Shown here: piece after piece, positions 23,940-34,003 of the stretch
How the letters are laid out: each line of letters opens with the position of its first letter
How positions within the stretch are numbered: position 1 is the stretch's first letter
Origin: Streptomyces formicae
GTDB taxonomy: Bacteria > Actinomycetota > Actinomycetes > Streptomycetales > Streptomycetaceae
Assembly (NCBI RefSeq): GCF_002556545.1
Contig: NZ_CP022685.1
Coordinates: 8,286,001-8,350,000 of the forward strand
Direction: 5' to 3'
DNA: 64,000 bases
Notes under the pieces: model-generated
What the model was told of the DNA's origin: nothing
Databases searched by the model: none
What the model saw: the letters and a program-made list of their open reading frames with translations, nothing else
Position numbers and translations under genes: made by a program

Positions 23940-25934
23940 ATGACAGCGACGACCGACGGAAGCACCGGAGCGGCCACGCCCCGCGCAGCCTCGGCCAGCC
24001 AGCCACTCGACACGACCGCCGCGACGCCGGGCACGCGTGACGCCGCCGCGCGCGCCATACAACGCTCCACGGATTTCCTGCTCTCCCGACAGGACGCCCA
24101 GGGCTGGTGGAAGGGCGACCTCGAGACCAATGTGACGATGGACGCCGAGGACCTCCTCCTGCGGCAGTTCCTCGGGATCAGGGACGAGCCGACCACGCGC
24201 GCCGCCGCGCTCTTCATCCGCGGCGAGCAGCGCGACGACGGCACCTGGGCCACCTTCTACGGCGGGCCCGGCGAACTCTCCACCACCGTCGAGGCGTACG
24301 TCGCCTTGCGCCTGGCAGGCGACAGGCCCGACGAGCCGCACATGGTGAAGGCTTCCGCGTGGGTCAGGGAGCAGGGCGGCATCGCCGCGAGCCGGGTCTT
24401 CACCCGCATCTGGCTGGCCCTCTTCGGCTGGTGGAAATGGGACGACCTGCCCGAACTCCCGCCGGAGCTCATCTACTTCCCCAAGTGGTTCCCGCTCAAC
24501 ATCTACGACTTCGGCTGCTGGGCGCGGCAGACCATCGTGCCGCTCACGATCGTCTCCGCCAAGCGGCCCGTGCGCCCCGCGCCGTTCGCCCTGGACGAGC
24601 TGCACGCCGACGCGCGCCGCCCGAACCCCGTCAAGCCCCTGGCCCCGGTGGCGAGTTGGGACGGGATCTTCCAGCGGCTCGACAAGGCGCTGCACGTCTA
24701 CCACAAGGTCGCGCCGCGCCGGGTGCGCAAGGCCGCGATGAACAGCGCGGCGCGCTGGATCATCGAGCGGCAGGAGAACGACGGCTGCTGGGGCGGGATC
24801 CAGCCGCCCGCCGTCTACTCCGTGATCGCCCTGCACCTGCTCGGCTACGACCTGGACCACCCGGTCCTGAAGGCCGGGCTCGACTCGCTCGACCGGTTCG
24901 CGGTGTGGCGCGACGACGGCGCCCGGATGATCGAGGCGTGTCAGTCGCCGGTGTGGGACACCTGCCTGGCGACCATCGCGCTCGCGGACGCCGGAGTGCC
25001 CGCCGACCACCCGCAGTTGGTCAAGGCCGCGGACTGGATGCTGGGCGAGCAGATCGTCCGTCCAGGGGACTGGTCGGTGCGCAGACCGGGACTGACCCCG
25101 GGCGGCTGGGCGTTCGAGTTCCACAACGACAACTACCCCGACATCGACGACACCGCGGAGGTCGCCCTCGCGCTGCGCCGGGTCAAGCATCCGGACAAGG
25201 CGCGCATGGAGAACGCCATCGAGCGCGGGGTGCGCTGGAACCTCGGCATGCAGTCGAAGAACGGCGCCTGGGGCGCCTTCGACGTCGACAACACCAGCGC
25301 CTTCCCCAACCGGCTGCCGTTCTGCGACTTCGGCGAGGTCATCGACCCGCCGTCCGCCGACGTCACCGGGCACGTGGTGGAGATGCTCGCCGTCGAGGGC
25401 AGGTCGCACGACCCGCGCACCCGGCGCGGCATCGAGTGGCTGCTCGCCGAACAGGAGGAGAACGGCGCCTGGTTCGGCCGCTGGGGCGTCAACTACATCT
25501 ACGGTACGGGGTCGGTGGTGCCCGCCCTGGTCACGGCGGGGCTGCCCGCCTCGCACCGCGCCATCCGCCGCGCCGTGAGCTGGGTGGAGTCGGTACAGAA
25601 CGACGACGGCGGCTGGGGCGAGGACCTGCGCTCCTACCGCGACCGGGGCTGGGTCGGGCACGGCACGTCGAGCGCCTCGCAGACCGCGTGGGCGCTGCTC
25701 GCGCTCCTCTCGGCCGGTGAACGCGAGGCCAAGTCCGTGGAGCGGGGCATCGCCTGGCTCGCCGAGACGCAGCGCGAGGACGGCTCCTGGGACGAGCCGT
25801 ACTTCACCGGCACCGGATTCCCCTGGGACTTCTCCATCAACTACCACCTCTACCGGCAGGTGTTCCCGCTGACCGCGCTCGGCAGGTACGTCAACGGCGA
25901 GCCGTTCACGGGCGGCTCCGGCAAGGGGAGCTGA
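23940..25934 (+). CDS. shc: Squalene-hopene cyclase
   Basis: A 664-residue class II triterpene cyclase that folds squalene to hopene/hopanol at the membrane. The catalytic DxDD is Asp401-Ile-Asp403-Asp404 in 'NYPDIDDTAEV'. Several QW repeats are visible, including 'LSRQDAQGWWKGDL', 'ERQENDGCWGGI', 'MQSKNGAWGAFDVDN', 'SVQNDDGGWGEDL' and 'TQREDGSWDEPYFTG'. The N-terminal 40 residues are a Thr/Ala-rich extension. GAAGGGGAAG precedes the ATG. The stop overlaps the hpnG start (TGATG). Confidence 0.97.
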   Translation: MTATTDGSTGAATPRAASASQPLDTTAATPGTRDAAARAIQRSTDFLLSRQDAQGWWKGDLETNVTMDAEDLLLRQFLGIRDEPTTRAAALFIRGEQRDDGTWATFYGGPGELSTTVEAYVALRLAGDRPDEPHMVKASAWVREQGGIAASRVFTRIWLALFGWWKWDDLPELPPELIYFPKWFPLNIYDFGCWARQTIVPLTIVSAKRPVRPAPFALDELHADARRPNPVKPLAPVASWDGIFQRLDKALHVYHKVAPRRVRKAAMNSAARWIIERQENDGCWGGIQPPAVYSVIALHLLGYDLDHPVLKAGLDSLDRFAVWRDDGARMIEACQSPVWDTCLATIALADAGVPADHPQLVKAADWMLGEQIVRPGDWSVRRPGLTPGGWAFEFHNDNYPDIDDTAEVALALRRVKHPDKARMENAIERGVRWNLGMQSKNGAWGAFDVDNTSAFPNRLPFCDFGEVIDPPSADVTGHVVEMLAVEGRSHDPRTRRGIEWLLAEQEENGAWFGRWGVNYIYGTGSVVPALVTAGLPASHRAIRRAVSWVESVQNDDGGWGEDLRSYRDRGWVGHGTSSASQTAWALLALLSAGEREAKSVERGIAWLAETQREDGSWDEPYFTGTGFPWDFSINYHLYRQVFPLTALGRYVNGEPFTGGSGKGS

Positions 25935-26587
25935 TGGCCGAGGCCCCGGCCCGGCCGCCGGGCCATCCGCCGCTGCTGATCGCCTGCGCGCTCGGCATCG
26001 AGCACCTCGCCCTGCGCACCGGCGACCGCGGCGGCGCGCCGGGCGCCACGACCGTGCTGCGCACCGGCATGGGTCCCAAGAACGCCGACAGCGCCGTCAC
26101 CAAGGCGCTCGGCACGGAGGCGCTGCGCGAAGCGGCCGTCCTGGCGACCGGCTTCTGCGCCGGGCTCGCCCCCGGCATGCACCCCGGCGACCTGGTCGTC
26201 GCCGAGGAGACCAGGGACGCGCGCGGCAGCATCCGGTGCCAGGGCACGGGCCTCCTCGTCGAGGAACTGGTGAAGGCCGTGCCGGGGCGCACGGTGCACA
26301 CCGGCCCGCTGACCGGCTCCGATCACGTCGTCCGCGGCCACGAGCGGGAGGACCTGCTGGCCACGGGCGCGATCGCGGTGGACATGGAGTCCGCCGCGAC
26401 GCTGCACAGCGCGATGCGCGCCGGACGGCGGCCCGTTGCCGCCGTCCGGGTGGTCGTGGACGCCCCACAGCACGAACTCGTCCGCATCGGCACGGTGCGC
26501 GGTGGAATATCGGCTTTCCGCGTTCTCCGTGCCGTTCTTCCCGCATTTTTCGAATGGCACCGTTCTTCTTTGCTCCCTCGGAGGTGA
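25934..26587 (+). CDS. hpnG: HpnG-type nucleoside phosphorylase
   Basis: A 217-residue phosphorylase-superfamily protein which, by analogy with characterised HpnG, removes adenine from adenosylhopane to give ribosylhopane. The purine-phosphorylase landmarks are 'ATGFCAGLAPGMHPGDLVVA' and the substrate-binding 'IAVDMESAATLHSAM'. It overlaps the shc stop by one base and is followed by hpnH, which makes its substrate. Codon use shifts near the 3' end towards less GC-rich codons (around 26500-26580), a minor oddity. Confidence 0.88.
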   Translation: MAEAPARPPGHPPLLIACALGIEHLALRTGDRGGAPGATTVLRTGMGPKNADSAVTKALGTEALREAAVLATGFCAGLAPGMHPGDLVVAEETRDARGSIRCQGTGLLVEELVKAVPGRTVHTGPLTGSDHVVRGHEREDLLATGAIAVDMESAATLHSAMRAGRRPVAAVRVVVDAPQHELVRIGTVRGGISAFRVLRAVLPAFFEWHRSSLLPRR

Positions 26588-26592
26588 GCCAG

Positions 26593-27615
26593 ATGGCCAT
26601 GCCGCTGCGCCAGACCATCAAGGTCGCGACGTATCTCTTTGAACAGAAGCTGCGCAAGCGGGAGAAGTTCCCGCTGATTGTGGAGTTGGAGCCGCTCTTC
26701 GCATGCAACCTCGCGTGCGAGGGATGCGGCAAGATCCAGCACCCCGCCGGGGTGCTCAAGCAGCGCATGCCGGTGGCCCAGGCCGTGGGTGCCGTGCTCG
26801 AATCCGGTGCGCCGATGGTGTCCATCGCCGGTGGCGAACCGCTGATGCACCCTCACATGGACGAGATCGTCCGGCAGTTGGTGGCGAAGAAGAAATACGT
26901 CTTCCTGTGCACCAACGCGATGCTGCTGCGCAAGAAGCTGGAGAAGTTCACGCCTTCGCCGTACTTCGCGTTCGCCGTGCACATCGACGGAATGCGGGAG
27001 AGGCACGACGAATCCGTCGCGAAGGAGGGCGTGTTCGACGAGGCGGTGGCGGCCATCAAGGAGGCCAAGAAGCGCGGTTTCCGCGTCACCACCAACTCGA
27101 CCTTCTTCAGCAACGACACTCCGCAGAACATCATCGAGGTCCTCAACTACCTCAATGACGAGCTGGAGGTCGACGAGATGATGCTGTCGCCCGCCTACGC
27201 CTACGAGAAGGCGCCGGACCAGGAGCACTTCCTGGGCGTGGAGCAGACCCGTGAACTCTTCAAGAAGGCCTTCGCGGGCGGCAACAGGCGGCGCTGGCGC
27301 CTGAACCACTCGCCGCTCTTCCTGGACTTCCTGGAGGGCAAGGCGGACTTCCCGTGCACCGCGTGGGCGATCCCGAACTACTCGCTCTTCGGCTGGCAGC
27401 GCCCCTGCTACCTGATGAGCGACGGGTACGTCCCCACGTACAAGGAGCTCATCGAGGAGACCGACTGGAGCAAGTACGGCCGCGGCAAGGACCCGCGCTG
27501 CGCCAACTGCATGGCCCACTGCGGCTACGAGCCGACCGCCGTCCTCGCCACCATGGGCTCCCTGAAGGAGTCCATCCGCGCGGCGCGCGAGACGGTCTCC
27601 GGAAACCGCGGGTGA
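26593..27615 (+). CDS. hpnH: Adenosylhopane synthase HpnH (radical SAM)
   Basis: A 340-residue radical SAM enzyme that joins the adenosyl group of SAM to the hopene carbon skeleton, starting side-chain formation. The cluster-binding CxxxCxxC is Cys38, Cys42 and Cys45 ('[10 protein letters not shown]'), followed by '[17 protein letters not shown]'. A C-terminal Cys-rich segment '[13 protein letters not shown]' fits the SPASM-like tail of the family. ATG at 26593 is five bases after the hpnG stop, with GGAGG upstream. ispG starts five bases downstream. Confidence 0.94.
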   Translation: MAMPLRQTIKVATYLFEQKLRKREKFPLIVELEPLFACNLACEGCGKIQHPAGVLKQRMPVAQAVGAVLESGAPMVSIAGGEPLMHPHMDEIVRQLVAKKKYVFLCTNAMLLRKKLEKFTPSPYFAFAVHIDGMRERHDESVAKEGVFDEAVAAIKEAKKRGFRVTTNSTFFSNDTPQNIIEVLNYLNDELEVDEMMLSPAYAYEKAPDQEHFLGVEQTRELFKKAFAGGNRRRWRLNHSPLFLDFLEGKADFPCTAWAIPNYSLFGWQRPCYLMSDGYVPTYKELIEETDWSKYGRGKDPRCANCMAHCGYEPTAVLATMGSLKESIRAARETVSGNRG

Positions 27616-27619
27616 CGTC

Positions 27620-28786
27620 GTGACCTCCGGAGAGCCCGTCTCTTTGGGGCTTCCCGAGCTGCCGGTCCGACCCGTCTCGGAGCGCCGCGTCTCGCGGCGC
27701 ATCGAGGTCGGACCGGTGGCCGTGGGGGGCGGTGCGCCGATCTCGGTGCAGTCGATGACGACGACGCGTACGTCGGACATCGGTGCGACCCTGCAGCAGA
27801 TCGCGGAGCTGACCGCGTCGGGCTGCCAGATCGTGCGGGTGGCGTGTCCGACGCAGGATGACGCGGACGCGTTGGCCACGATCGCGCGGAAGTCGCAGAT
27901 CCCGGTGATCGCGGACATTCACTTCCAGCCGAAGTACGTGTTCGCGGCGATTGATGCCGGGTGTGCGGCGGTGCGGGTGAATCCGGGGAACATCAAGCAG
28001 TTCGACGACAAGGTCAAGGAGATCGCGAAGGCGGCTTCGGCGGCGGGGACGCCGATTCGGATCGGGGTCAACGCGGGGTCGTTGGACGCGCGGTTGTTGA
28101 AGAAGTACGGCAAGGCGACGCCGGAGGCTCTGGTGGAGTCGGCGCTCTGGGAGGCGTCGCTCTTCGAGGAGCACGGTTTCCGGGACATCAAGATCTCGGT
28201 GAAGCACAACGATCCGGTGGTGATGGTGAATGCCTACCGGCAGTTGGCGGCGGCGTGTGACTATCCGTTGCACCTGGGGGTGACGGAGGCGGGTCCCGCC
28301 TTCCAGGGCACGATCAAGTCGGCGGTGGCGTTCGGTGCGCTGTTGAGCGAGGGCATCGGCGACACGATCCGTGTCTCGCTGTCCGCGCCGCCCGCCGAAG
28401 AGGTCAAGGTCGGCATCCAGATCCTGGAGTCCCTCAATCTCCGCCAGCGGCGTCTGGAGATCGTGTCGTGTCCGTCGTGCGGGCGGGCGCAGGTGGATGT
28501 GTACAAGCTGGCCGAAGAGGTGACCGCGGGTCTGGACGGCATGGAGGTGCCGTTGCGGGTGGCGGTCATGGGGTGTGTGGTCAACGGTCCCGGTGAGGCT
28601 CGTGAGGCGGACCTCGGGGTCGCGTCGGGCAATGGCAAGGGGCAGATCTTCGTGAAGGGCGAGGTCATCAAGACCGTTCCCGAGTCGAAGATCGTCGAGA
28701 CCCTCATCGAAGAGGCGATGAAGATCGCCGCGCAGATGGAGGACGACGGCATCCCGTCAGGGGTGCCCGACGTCACCGTGAGCTGA
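27620..28786 (+). CDS. ispG: 4-hydroxy-3-methylbut-2-enyl-diphosphate synthase
   Basis: A 388-residue Fe-S enzyme of the methylerythritol phosphate pathway, converting 2-C-methylerythritol 2,4-cyclodiphosphate to HMBPP. N-terminal '[20 protein letters not shown]' and C-terminal cluster ligands in '[18 protein letters not shown]' and '[16 protein letters not shown]' are diagnostic. Streptomyces usually have a second ispG elsewhere; this copy serves the hopanoid operon. Codon use is unlike its neighbours: third positions are mostly G and at least eight Leu codons are TTG, in patches between about 27750 and 28620. The start is GTG at 27620. Confidence 0.95.
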   Translation: MTSGEPVSLGLPELPVRPVSERRVSRRIEVGPVAVGGGAPISVQSMTTTRTSDIGATLQQIAELTASGCQIVRVACPTQDDADALATIARKSQIPVIADIHFQPKYVFAAIDAGCAAVRVNPGNIKQFDDKVKEIAKAASAAGTPIRIGVNAGSLDARLLKKYGKATPEALVESALWEASLFEEHGFRDIKISVKHNDPVVMVNAYRQLAAACDYPLHLGVTEAGPAFQGTIKSAVAFGALLSEGIGDTIRVSLSAPPAEEVKVGIQILESLNLRQRRLEIVSCPSCGRAQVDVYKLAEEVTAGLDGMEVPLRVAVMGCVVNGPGEAREADLGVASGNGKGQIFVKGEVIKTVPESKIVETLIEEAMKIAAQMEDDGIPSGVPDVTVS

Positions 28787-28811
28787 GAACAACCGGAGAG
28801 GGGGCCCGAGC

Positions 28812-30722
28812 ATGACCATTCTGGACACCATTCGGGGGCCGCGCGATCTGAAGGCGCTGTCCGAGGCGGAGCTCGACGAACTGGCAGAGGAGATCCGGGA
28901 GTTCCTGGTGCACGCGGTCGCCAGGACCGGCGGGCACCTCGGACCCAACCTGGGCGTGGTGGAGCTCTCCATCGCCCTGCACCGGGTCTTCGAGTCGCCG
29001 GTCGACCGGCTCGTGTGGGACACCGGCCACCAGAGCTACGTGCACAAGCTCCTGACGGGGCGGCAGGACTTCTCCAAGCTGCGCGGCAAGGGCGGCCTCT
29101 CCGGTTACCCCTCGCGCGAGGAGTCCGAGCACGACATCGTCGAGAACAGTCACGCCTCCACCGCGCTCGGCTGGGCCGACGGCCTCGCCAAGGCGCGCCA
29201 GGTGCTCGGCGAGCGCGGCCACGTCGTCGCCGTCATCGGCGACGGCGCGCTGACCGGCGGCATGGCCTGGGAGGCGCTGAACAACATCGCCGCCGCCAAG
29301 GACCGGCCGCTGATCATCGTCGTCAACGACAACGAGCGCTCCTACGCCCCGACCATCGGCGGCCTCGCCAACCACCTCGCCACGCTCCGTACGACGGACA
29401 GCTACGAGCAGGTGCTCGCCTGGGGCAAGGACATACTCCAGCGCACCCCCGTGGTCGGGCGCACGCTCTACGAATCGCTGCACGGCGCCAAGAAGGGCTT
29501 CAAGGACGCCTTCGCGCCGCAGGGCATGTTCGAGGACCTGGGGCTCAAGTACGTCGGGCCGATCGACGGGCACGACATCGGGGCCGTCGAGTCGGCGCTG
29601 CGACGCGCGAAACGCTTCCACGGGCCCGTCCTGATCCACTGCCTGACCGAGAAGGGGCGCGGCTACGAGCCCGCGCTCGCGGACGAGGCCGACCGCTTCC
29701 ACACCGTCGGCGTCATGGACCCGCTCACCTGCGAACCGCTCGCGCCGTCCAACGGACCCTCCTGGACCTCGGTGTTCGGGGACGAGATCGTCCGCATCGG
29801 TGCCGAACGCGACGACGTGGTCGCCATCACCGCGGCGATGCTGGGGCCCGTCGGCCTGACCAAGTTCGCCGAGGCGTACCCGGACCGCGTGTGGGACGTC
29901 GGCATCGCCGAGCAGCACGCCGCGGTGTCGGCGGCCGGACTGGCGACGGGCGGCCTGCATCCCGTGGTCGCGGTCTACGCGACCTTCCTCAACCGGGCCT
30001 TCGACCAGCTCCTGATGGACGTGGCGCTGCACAAGTGCGGCGTGACCTTCGTCCTCGACAGGGCCGGTGTGACCGGCGTCGACGGCGCCTCGCACAACGG
30101 CATGTGGGACATGTCGATCCTCCAGGTCGTACCGGGCCTGCGGATCGCGGCGCCGCGCGACGCCGACCAACTGCGGCTCCAGCTGCGGGAGGCGGTCACC
30201 GTGGACGACGCGCCGACCCTGCTCCGCTTCCCCAAGGAGTCGGTGGGACCCGCGATCCCGGCCGTCGACCGGCTCGGCGGGATGGACATCCTGCTCCAGG
30301 AGGACGACGCCGACGTGCTGTTGGTCGCCGTCGGCGTGATGGCGCCGGTCTGCCTCCAGGCCGCCGAGCTGCTCGGGGCGGGCGGTCTGCGCTGCACCGT
30401 GGTGGACCCGCGCTGGGTCAAGCCGGTCGACGCGGAGCTGCCGGGGCTCGCCGCGCGCCACCGCGTCGTGGCGGTCGTCGAGGACAACAGCCGCTCCGCC
30501 GGTGTCGGCGCCGCGGTCGCGCTCGCGCTCGGCGAGGCCGAAGTGGACGTACCGGTACGGAGGTTCGGGATCCCCGAGCAGTTCCTCGCGCACGCCAAGC
30601 GCGGCGAGGTGCTCGCGGACCTCGGGCTCACGCCGGTCGAGATCGCGGGGCGGATCAGCGCCACACTGGCGGCCAAGGAGAGCACGGGGGAGCAGGGTCC
30701 AGGCAAGGAGCACAGCGCATGA
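28812..30722 (+). CDS. dxs: 1-deoxy-D-xylulose-5-phosphate synthase
   Basis: A 636-residue thiamine-diphosphate enzyme condensing pyruvate and glyceraldehyde-3-phosphate, the entry step of the MEP pathway. The N-terminal '[18 protein letters not shown]', the ThDP motif '[16 protein letters not shown]' (from residue 143) and the transketolase-like Pyr domain with '[19 protein letters not shown]' are all present. It sits 25 bp after ispG and overlaps the aminotransferase start by ATGA. The operon therefore carries both entry and late steps of precursor supply. Confidence 0.96.
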   Translation: MTILDTIRGPRDLKALSEAELDELAEEIREFLVHAVARTGGHLGPNLGVVELSIALHRVFESPVDRLVWDTGHQSYVHKLLTGRQDFSKLRGKGGLSGYPSREESEHDIVENSHASTALGWADGLAKARQVLGERGHVVAVIGDGALTGGMAWEALNNIAAAKDRPLIIVVNDNERSYAPTIGGLANHLATLRTTDSYEQVLAWGKDILQRTPVVGRTLYESLHGAKKGFKDAFAPQGMFEDLGLKYVGPIDGHDIGAVESALRRAKRFHGPVLIHCLTEKGRGYEPALADEADRFHTVGVMDPLTCEPLAPSNGPSWTSVFGDEIVRIGAERDDVVAITAAMLGPVGLTKFAEAYPDRVWDVGIAEQHAAVSAAGLATGGLHPVVAVYATFLNRAFDQLLMDVALHKCGVTFVLDRAGVTGVDGASHNGMWDMSILQVVPGLRIAAPRDADQLRLQLREAVTVDDAPTLLRFPKESVGPAIPAVDRLGGMDILLQEDDADVLLVAVGVMAPVCLQAAELLGAGGLRCTVVDPRWVKPVDAELPGLAARHRVVAVVEDNSRSAGVGAAVALALGEAEVDVPVRRFGIPEQFLAHAKRGEVLADLGLTPVEIAGRISATLAAKESTGEQGPGKEHSA

Positions 30723-32134
30723 CCAAGGAGTTCGGCACGGAGGAACGCGGTGCCAAGGAGTTCGACCTCGGCAGACTCCTCGCCGAGCGGGGCGCCGAGC
30801 GGTACGAACTGCACGCGCGGCACCTCAACCACCAACTGCCGCGCATGCTGCACACCATCGGCTTCGACAAGGTCTACGAGCGGGCCGAGGGCGCGTACTT
30901 CTGGGACGCGGACGGCAACGACTACCTCGACATGCTCGCGGGCTTCGGGGTGATGGGCCTCGGCAGGCACCACCCCGTCGTACGCAAGGCGCTGCACGAC
31001 GTCCTCGACGCCTCGCTCGCCGACCTCACCCGCTTCGACTGCCAGCCGCTGCCGGGGCTGCTCGCCGAGCGGCTGCTCACGCACAGCCCGCACCTGGACC
31101 GGGTGTTCTTCGGCAACAGCGGCACCGAAGCGGTCGAGACGGCGCTGAAGTTCGCCCGGTACGCCACCGGCAGGCCGAGGGTGCTCTACTGCGCGCACGC
31201 CTTCCACGGGCTGACCACCGGATCGCTCTCCGTCAACGGCGAGGGCGGCTTCCGCGACGGCTTCGCGCCGCTGCTGCCCGACACCGCCGTGTCGCTCGGC
31301 GACCTGGACGCGCTGCGCAAGGAGCTGAAGAAGGGCGACGTCGCCGCTCTCATCGTCGAGCCCATCCAGGGCAAGGGGGTGCACGAGACGCCGCCCGGCT
31401 ATCTGCGCGCCGCCCAGGAGCTGCTCCACCAGCACAAGGCGCTGCTGATCGCCGACGAGGTGCAGACGGGCCTCGGCAGGACCGGCGACTTCTACGCCTA
31501 TCAGCACGAGGAGGGCGTCGAGCCCGATCTGCTCTGTGTCGCCAAGGCGCTGTCGGGCGGCTACGTGCCGGTCGGCGCGACCCTCGGCAAGGACTGGATC
31601 TTCAAGAAGGTCTACTCCTCGATGGACCGGGTGCTCGTGCACTCGGCGAGCTTCGGGTCCAACGCGCAGGCCATGGCGGCGGGACTCGCCGTCCTGTCCG
31701 TGATGGAGGACGAGAAGGTCGTCGAGAACGCCCGGGTGACCGGGGAGCTGCTCAAGACGCGGCTCGCGGCCCTGGTGGAGCGCTATGAGCTGCTGAGCGA
31801 GGTGCGCGGCCGGGGGCTCATGGTCGGCATCGAGTTCGGCAGGCCCAAGTCGCTGAAGCTGCGCGGTCGTTGGACGATGCTCCAGGCCGCCCGCAAGGGG
31901 CTCTTCGCGCAGATGGTGGTCGTACCGCTGCTGCAGAAGCACCGCATCCTCACCCAGGTGTCCGGCGATCACCTGGAGGTGATCAAGCTGATCCCGCCGC
32001 TGACCGTCGGCGAGGCGGAGGTGGACCGCTTCGTCGAGGCGTTCACCGCCGTGATGGACGACGCGCACAGCGGGGGCGGTCTGATGTGGGACTTCGGCAA
32101 GACACTGGTGAAGCAGGCGGTCGCGAACCGGTGA
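30719..32134 (+). CDS. hpnO: Class III aminotransferase (HpnO-type)
   Basis: A 471-residue PLP-dependent aminotransferase of the ornithine/acetylornithine type. It has '[20 protein letters not shown]', '[20 protein letters not shown]' and the Schiff-base Lys276 in '[16 protein letters not shown]'. In hopanoid clusters this family is associated with adding the terminal amino group to ribosylhopane, giving aminobacteriohopanetriol. It is the last gene of the main operon. The symbol follows genomic context; family membership itself is certain, the exact substrate less so. Confidence 0.88.
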   Translation: MTKEFGTEERGAKEFDLGRLLAERGAERYELHARHLNHQLPRMLHTIGFDKVYERAEGAYFWDADGNDYLDMLAGFGVMGLGRHHPVVRKALHDVLDASLADLTRFDCQPLPGLLAERLLTHSPHLDRVFFGNSGTEAVETALKFARYATGRPRVLYCAHAFHGLTTGSLSVNGEGGFRDGFAPLLPDTAVSLGDLDALRKELKKGDVAALIVEPIQGKGVHETPPGYLRAAQELLHQHKALLIADEVQTGLGRTGDFYAYQHEEGVEPDLLCVAKALSGGYVPVGATLGKDWIFKKVYSSMDRVLVHSASFGSNAQAMAAGLAVLSVMEDEKVVENARVTGELLKTRLAALVERYELLSEVRGRGLMVGIEFGRPKSLKLRGRWTMLQAARKGLFAQMVVVPLLQKHRILTQVSGDHLEVIKLIPPLTVGEAEVDRFVEAFTAVMDDAHSGGGLMWDFGKTLVKQAVANR

Positions 32135-32158
32135 CGTGACGGCGCACTCCTGAGGATT

Positions 32159-32193
32159 TTGCCTCTCGGGCAAGAAAGTTGCCCGAGAGGCAA
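32159..32193. promoter_or_regulatory. Nested palindrome: operator and/or terminator
   Basis: A perfect 15-bp inverted repeat (TTGCCTCTCGGGCAA at 32159-32173 and its complement at 32179-32193) closes a five-base loop. Each arm is itself a TTGCC-N5-GGCAA palindrome, giving four half-sites. It begins 25 bases after the aminotransferase stop and ends 20 bases before the XRE-cupin ATG. It could terminate the hopanoid operon, be the operator of the regulator, or both; the internal symmetry of each arm favours an operator. Confidence 0.6.
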
Positions 32194-32213
32194 GGCTCTG
32201 GCTCAATCGGACC

Positions 32214-32882
32214 ATGAGCCAAGCCGAGCCCCTGGGGCCCGCCGAGCCGTCCCGCGCGGACGGAGAGCCGCCCGCCGAGCCGTCCCCGGCGGACGAGGCA
32301 CTGCCCGCCGTCGCGCCCCAGCTGCGTGAGCTGCGCCGCCGCGCGTCGCTCACCCTGGAGGCCGCGGCCCGCACCGCCGGACTCTCGCCCGCCCATCTGT
32401 CCCGTCTGGAGACCGGGCAGCGCCAGCCCTCGCTGCCCATGCTGCTCGCGCTCGCGCGTATCTACGGTACGACGGTCTCCGAGCTCCTCGGCGAGACGGT
32501 CGCCGACCGGGACTCGATCGTGCGCGCGGCCGCCATGGAGCCGACCCGCGCGGGCGGCTGGACCTACTGGCAGGCGGGCGCCCCCGGCCGGGGCATGCAG
32601 GCGCTGCGCGTGCACGTCCCGTACGGGGCGCAGGGCGACATCGTGCGCGTCCACCCCGGTGAGGAGTGGCTGTACGTCCTCACCGGGCGGCTGCGGCTGC
32701 GCCTCGGGGACACCGCGCACCTCCTCGGGCCCGGGGACAGCGCGCACTTCGACTCGCTGACCCCGCACCGGATCGCCGCCGCCGACCGGGACGGCGCCGA
32801 TCTCCTCTTCGTCCACACACTGCTGCAGAGCCCCGCCACCGCGCTGTGCCTCGGGGGCCCCACTCAGGGAGAGTCGACATGA
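32214..32882 (+). CDS. XRE family regulator with cupin sensor domain
   Basis: A 222-residue transcription factor. A Pro/Glu-rich N-terminus is followed by an HTH_3 domain near residues 35-95 ('AAARTAGLSPAHLSRLETGQ') and a cupin domain near 120-205 ('VHPGEEWLYVLTGRLRLRLG'). Regulators of this type often bind a small ligand in the cupin barrel and control their own operon. The nested palindrome directly upstream is the likely binding site. The start is ATG at 32214 with only a weak ribosome site. It is ATGA-coupled to a small membrane protein and adjoins the hopanoid operon. Confidence 0.87.
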   Translation: MSQAEPLGPAEPSRADGEPPAEPSPADEALPAVAPQLRELRRRASLTLEAAARTAGLSPAHLSRLETGQRQPSLPMLLALARIYGTTVSELLGETVADRDSIVRAAAMEPTRAGGWTYWQAGAPGRGMQALRVHVPYGAQGDIVRVHPGEEWLYVLTGRLRLRLGDTAHLLGPGDSAHFDSLTPHRIAAADRDGADLLFVHTLLQSPATALCLGGPTQGEST

Positions 32883-33067
32883 CGGAATCCGCACCGCAGG
32901 AACCTGTCGAGGCCGAGCAGCCCGAACAGCCCGCCAAGAAGGCGATGCGCCTGGAGGAGAAGTTCCCGAGGGCGCTCTGGGTCCGGCTGATCATCTATGT
33001 GGCGGTGGGCCACATCTTCGCGGCCTTCATCTACCTGCTGTTCGAGCTGGGCGCGCAGAACCAGTAG
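32879..33067 (+). CDS. Small membrane protein (DUF6126-like, 62 aa)
   Basis: A 62-residue protein with an acidic, Pro/Glu-rich N-terminus ('APQEPVEAEQPEQPAKK') and one C-terminal transmembrane helix ('WVRLIIYVAVGHIFAAFIYL'). It resembles, from memory, the DUF6126 proteins found next to XRE-cupin regulators in Streptomyces. Its ATG overlaps the regulator's stop, so the two are translated together. A role in sensing or tethering the regulator is possible but unproven. Confidence 0.78.
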   Translation: MTESAPQEPVEAEQPEQPAKKAMRLEEKFPRALWVRLIIYVAVGHIFAAFIYLLFELGAQNQ

Positions 33068-33072
33068 CCCGG

Positions 33073-33870
33073 TCAGTCGAGCAGGCGCTCGCGGAGCCGC
33101 TCACGGGTCGCCGGGGTCACCTTGAGGCCGTCGGCGAGGTAGGCGTCCACGGTGCCCCAGGTCTCGTCGATCGTCGCGAAGGCCGCCGCCAGATACTCGG
33201 CACGGGCGTCGAAGAGCGGGCTGAGCAGCTCCATGACCTCGGGGGACATCCCGCCGGGGGCGTCGGTGGCACGCTGCACGCGGTAGCGCCGGTGCGCCGC
33301 GTTCGACTCCAGGTAGTCCGCCTCGATGGCATCGCGCTCGACGCCGACGGCAAGCAGCGTCACGGCTATGGAGAGCCCCGCGCGGTCCTTGCCCGCCGCG
33401 CAGTGCATCAGGGCGGGCACGCTGTCCTCGGCGAGCGCGTGCAGCACCTGGCTGTGCTCGGCGGTGCGCTGCTTGATGATCGCGCGGTACGAGGACGACA
33501 TGCGGTCCGCGGCCTTGCCGTCGGCGAGGACCGAGCGCAGCTGGTCCAGCTCGCCGTCGCGGACCATCTTCCAGAACTCGGCGCCGTCGGCCGGGTCGGT
33601 GAGCGGCAGGTTCACGTTGCGCACGCCGGGCAGCGCGACGTCGGGGCCCTCCAGGCGCTGGTCGGCGGCGTTGCGGAAGTCGAAGATCGTGTGCAGTCCC
33701 AGCGAGCCGAGGAAGACGGCGTCGGCCTCGGTCGCGTGTGCCAGGTGACCACTGCGGAAGAGCCTGCCGGGGCGTACGCGGCGGCCGTCCACGGTCGGCA
33801 GCCCGCCCACGTCACGGAAGTTGCGCACTCCGGCAAGCTCGGGCTCTGTCGACGGGACCTGCTGGGTCAC
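33073..33870 (-). CDS. Protein tyrosine/serine phosphatase
   Basis: A 265-residue phosphatase of the Y_phosphatase3 (bacterial PTP-like) type. The P-loop CX5R reads 'LMHCAAGKDRAGLSIAV'. The N-terminal 'GVRNFRDVGGLPTVDGRRV' and 'LFRSGHLAHATEADA' are family hallmarks. GTG at 33870 with GAGGAGA six bases upstream is preferred over upstream starts in the same frame. It converges on the DUF6126-like gene with a five-base gap. The cellular substrate is unknown; some family members act on phosphoinositides. Confidence 0.88.
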   Translation of the reverse strand: MTQQVPSTEPELAGVRNFRDVGGLPTVDGRRVRPGRLFRSGHLAHATEADAVFLGSLGLHTIFDFRNAADQRLEGPDVALPGVRNVNLPLTDPADGAEFWKMVRDGELDQLRSVLADGKAADRMSSSYRAIIKQRTAEHSQVLHALAEDSVPALMHCAAGKDRAGLSIAVTLLAVGVERDAIEADYLESNAAHRRYRVQRATDAPGGMSPEVMELLSPLFDARAEYLAAAFATIDETWGTVDAYLADGLKVTPATRERLRERLLD

Positions 33871-34003
33871 GGGCTCTCCTCGGACTCTGCTGCCGGCGCG
33901 GCTCGCCGGTGGACGCGTCTTCCGACGATACGACATGGGTTCCTGAGGCAATCACCCCTGCGCGGGCGTTGCCCCGGCGGCGAAGCGCCCACCAGGATGT
34001 GCC

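Noticed and set aside
29015..30718. Upstream 568-codon extension of the aminotransferase frame through dxs
   Set aside because: The extension overlaps dxs completely in another frame and encodes Arg-rich nonsense; the aminotransferase starts at the ATGA overlap at 30719.
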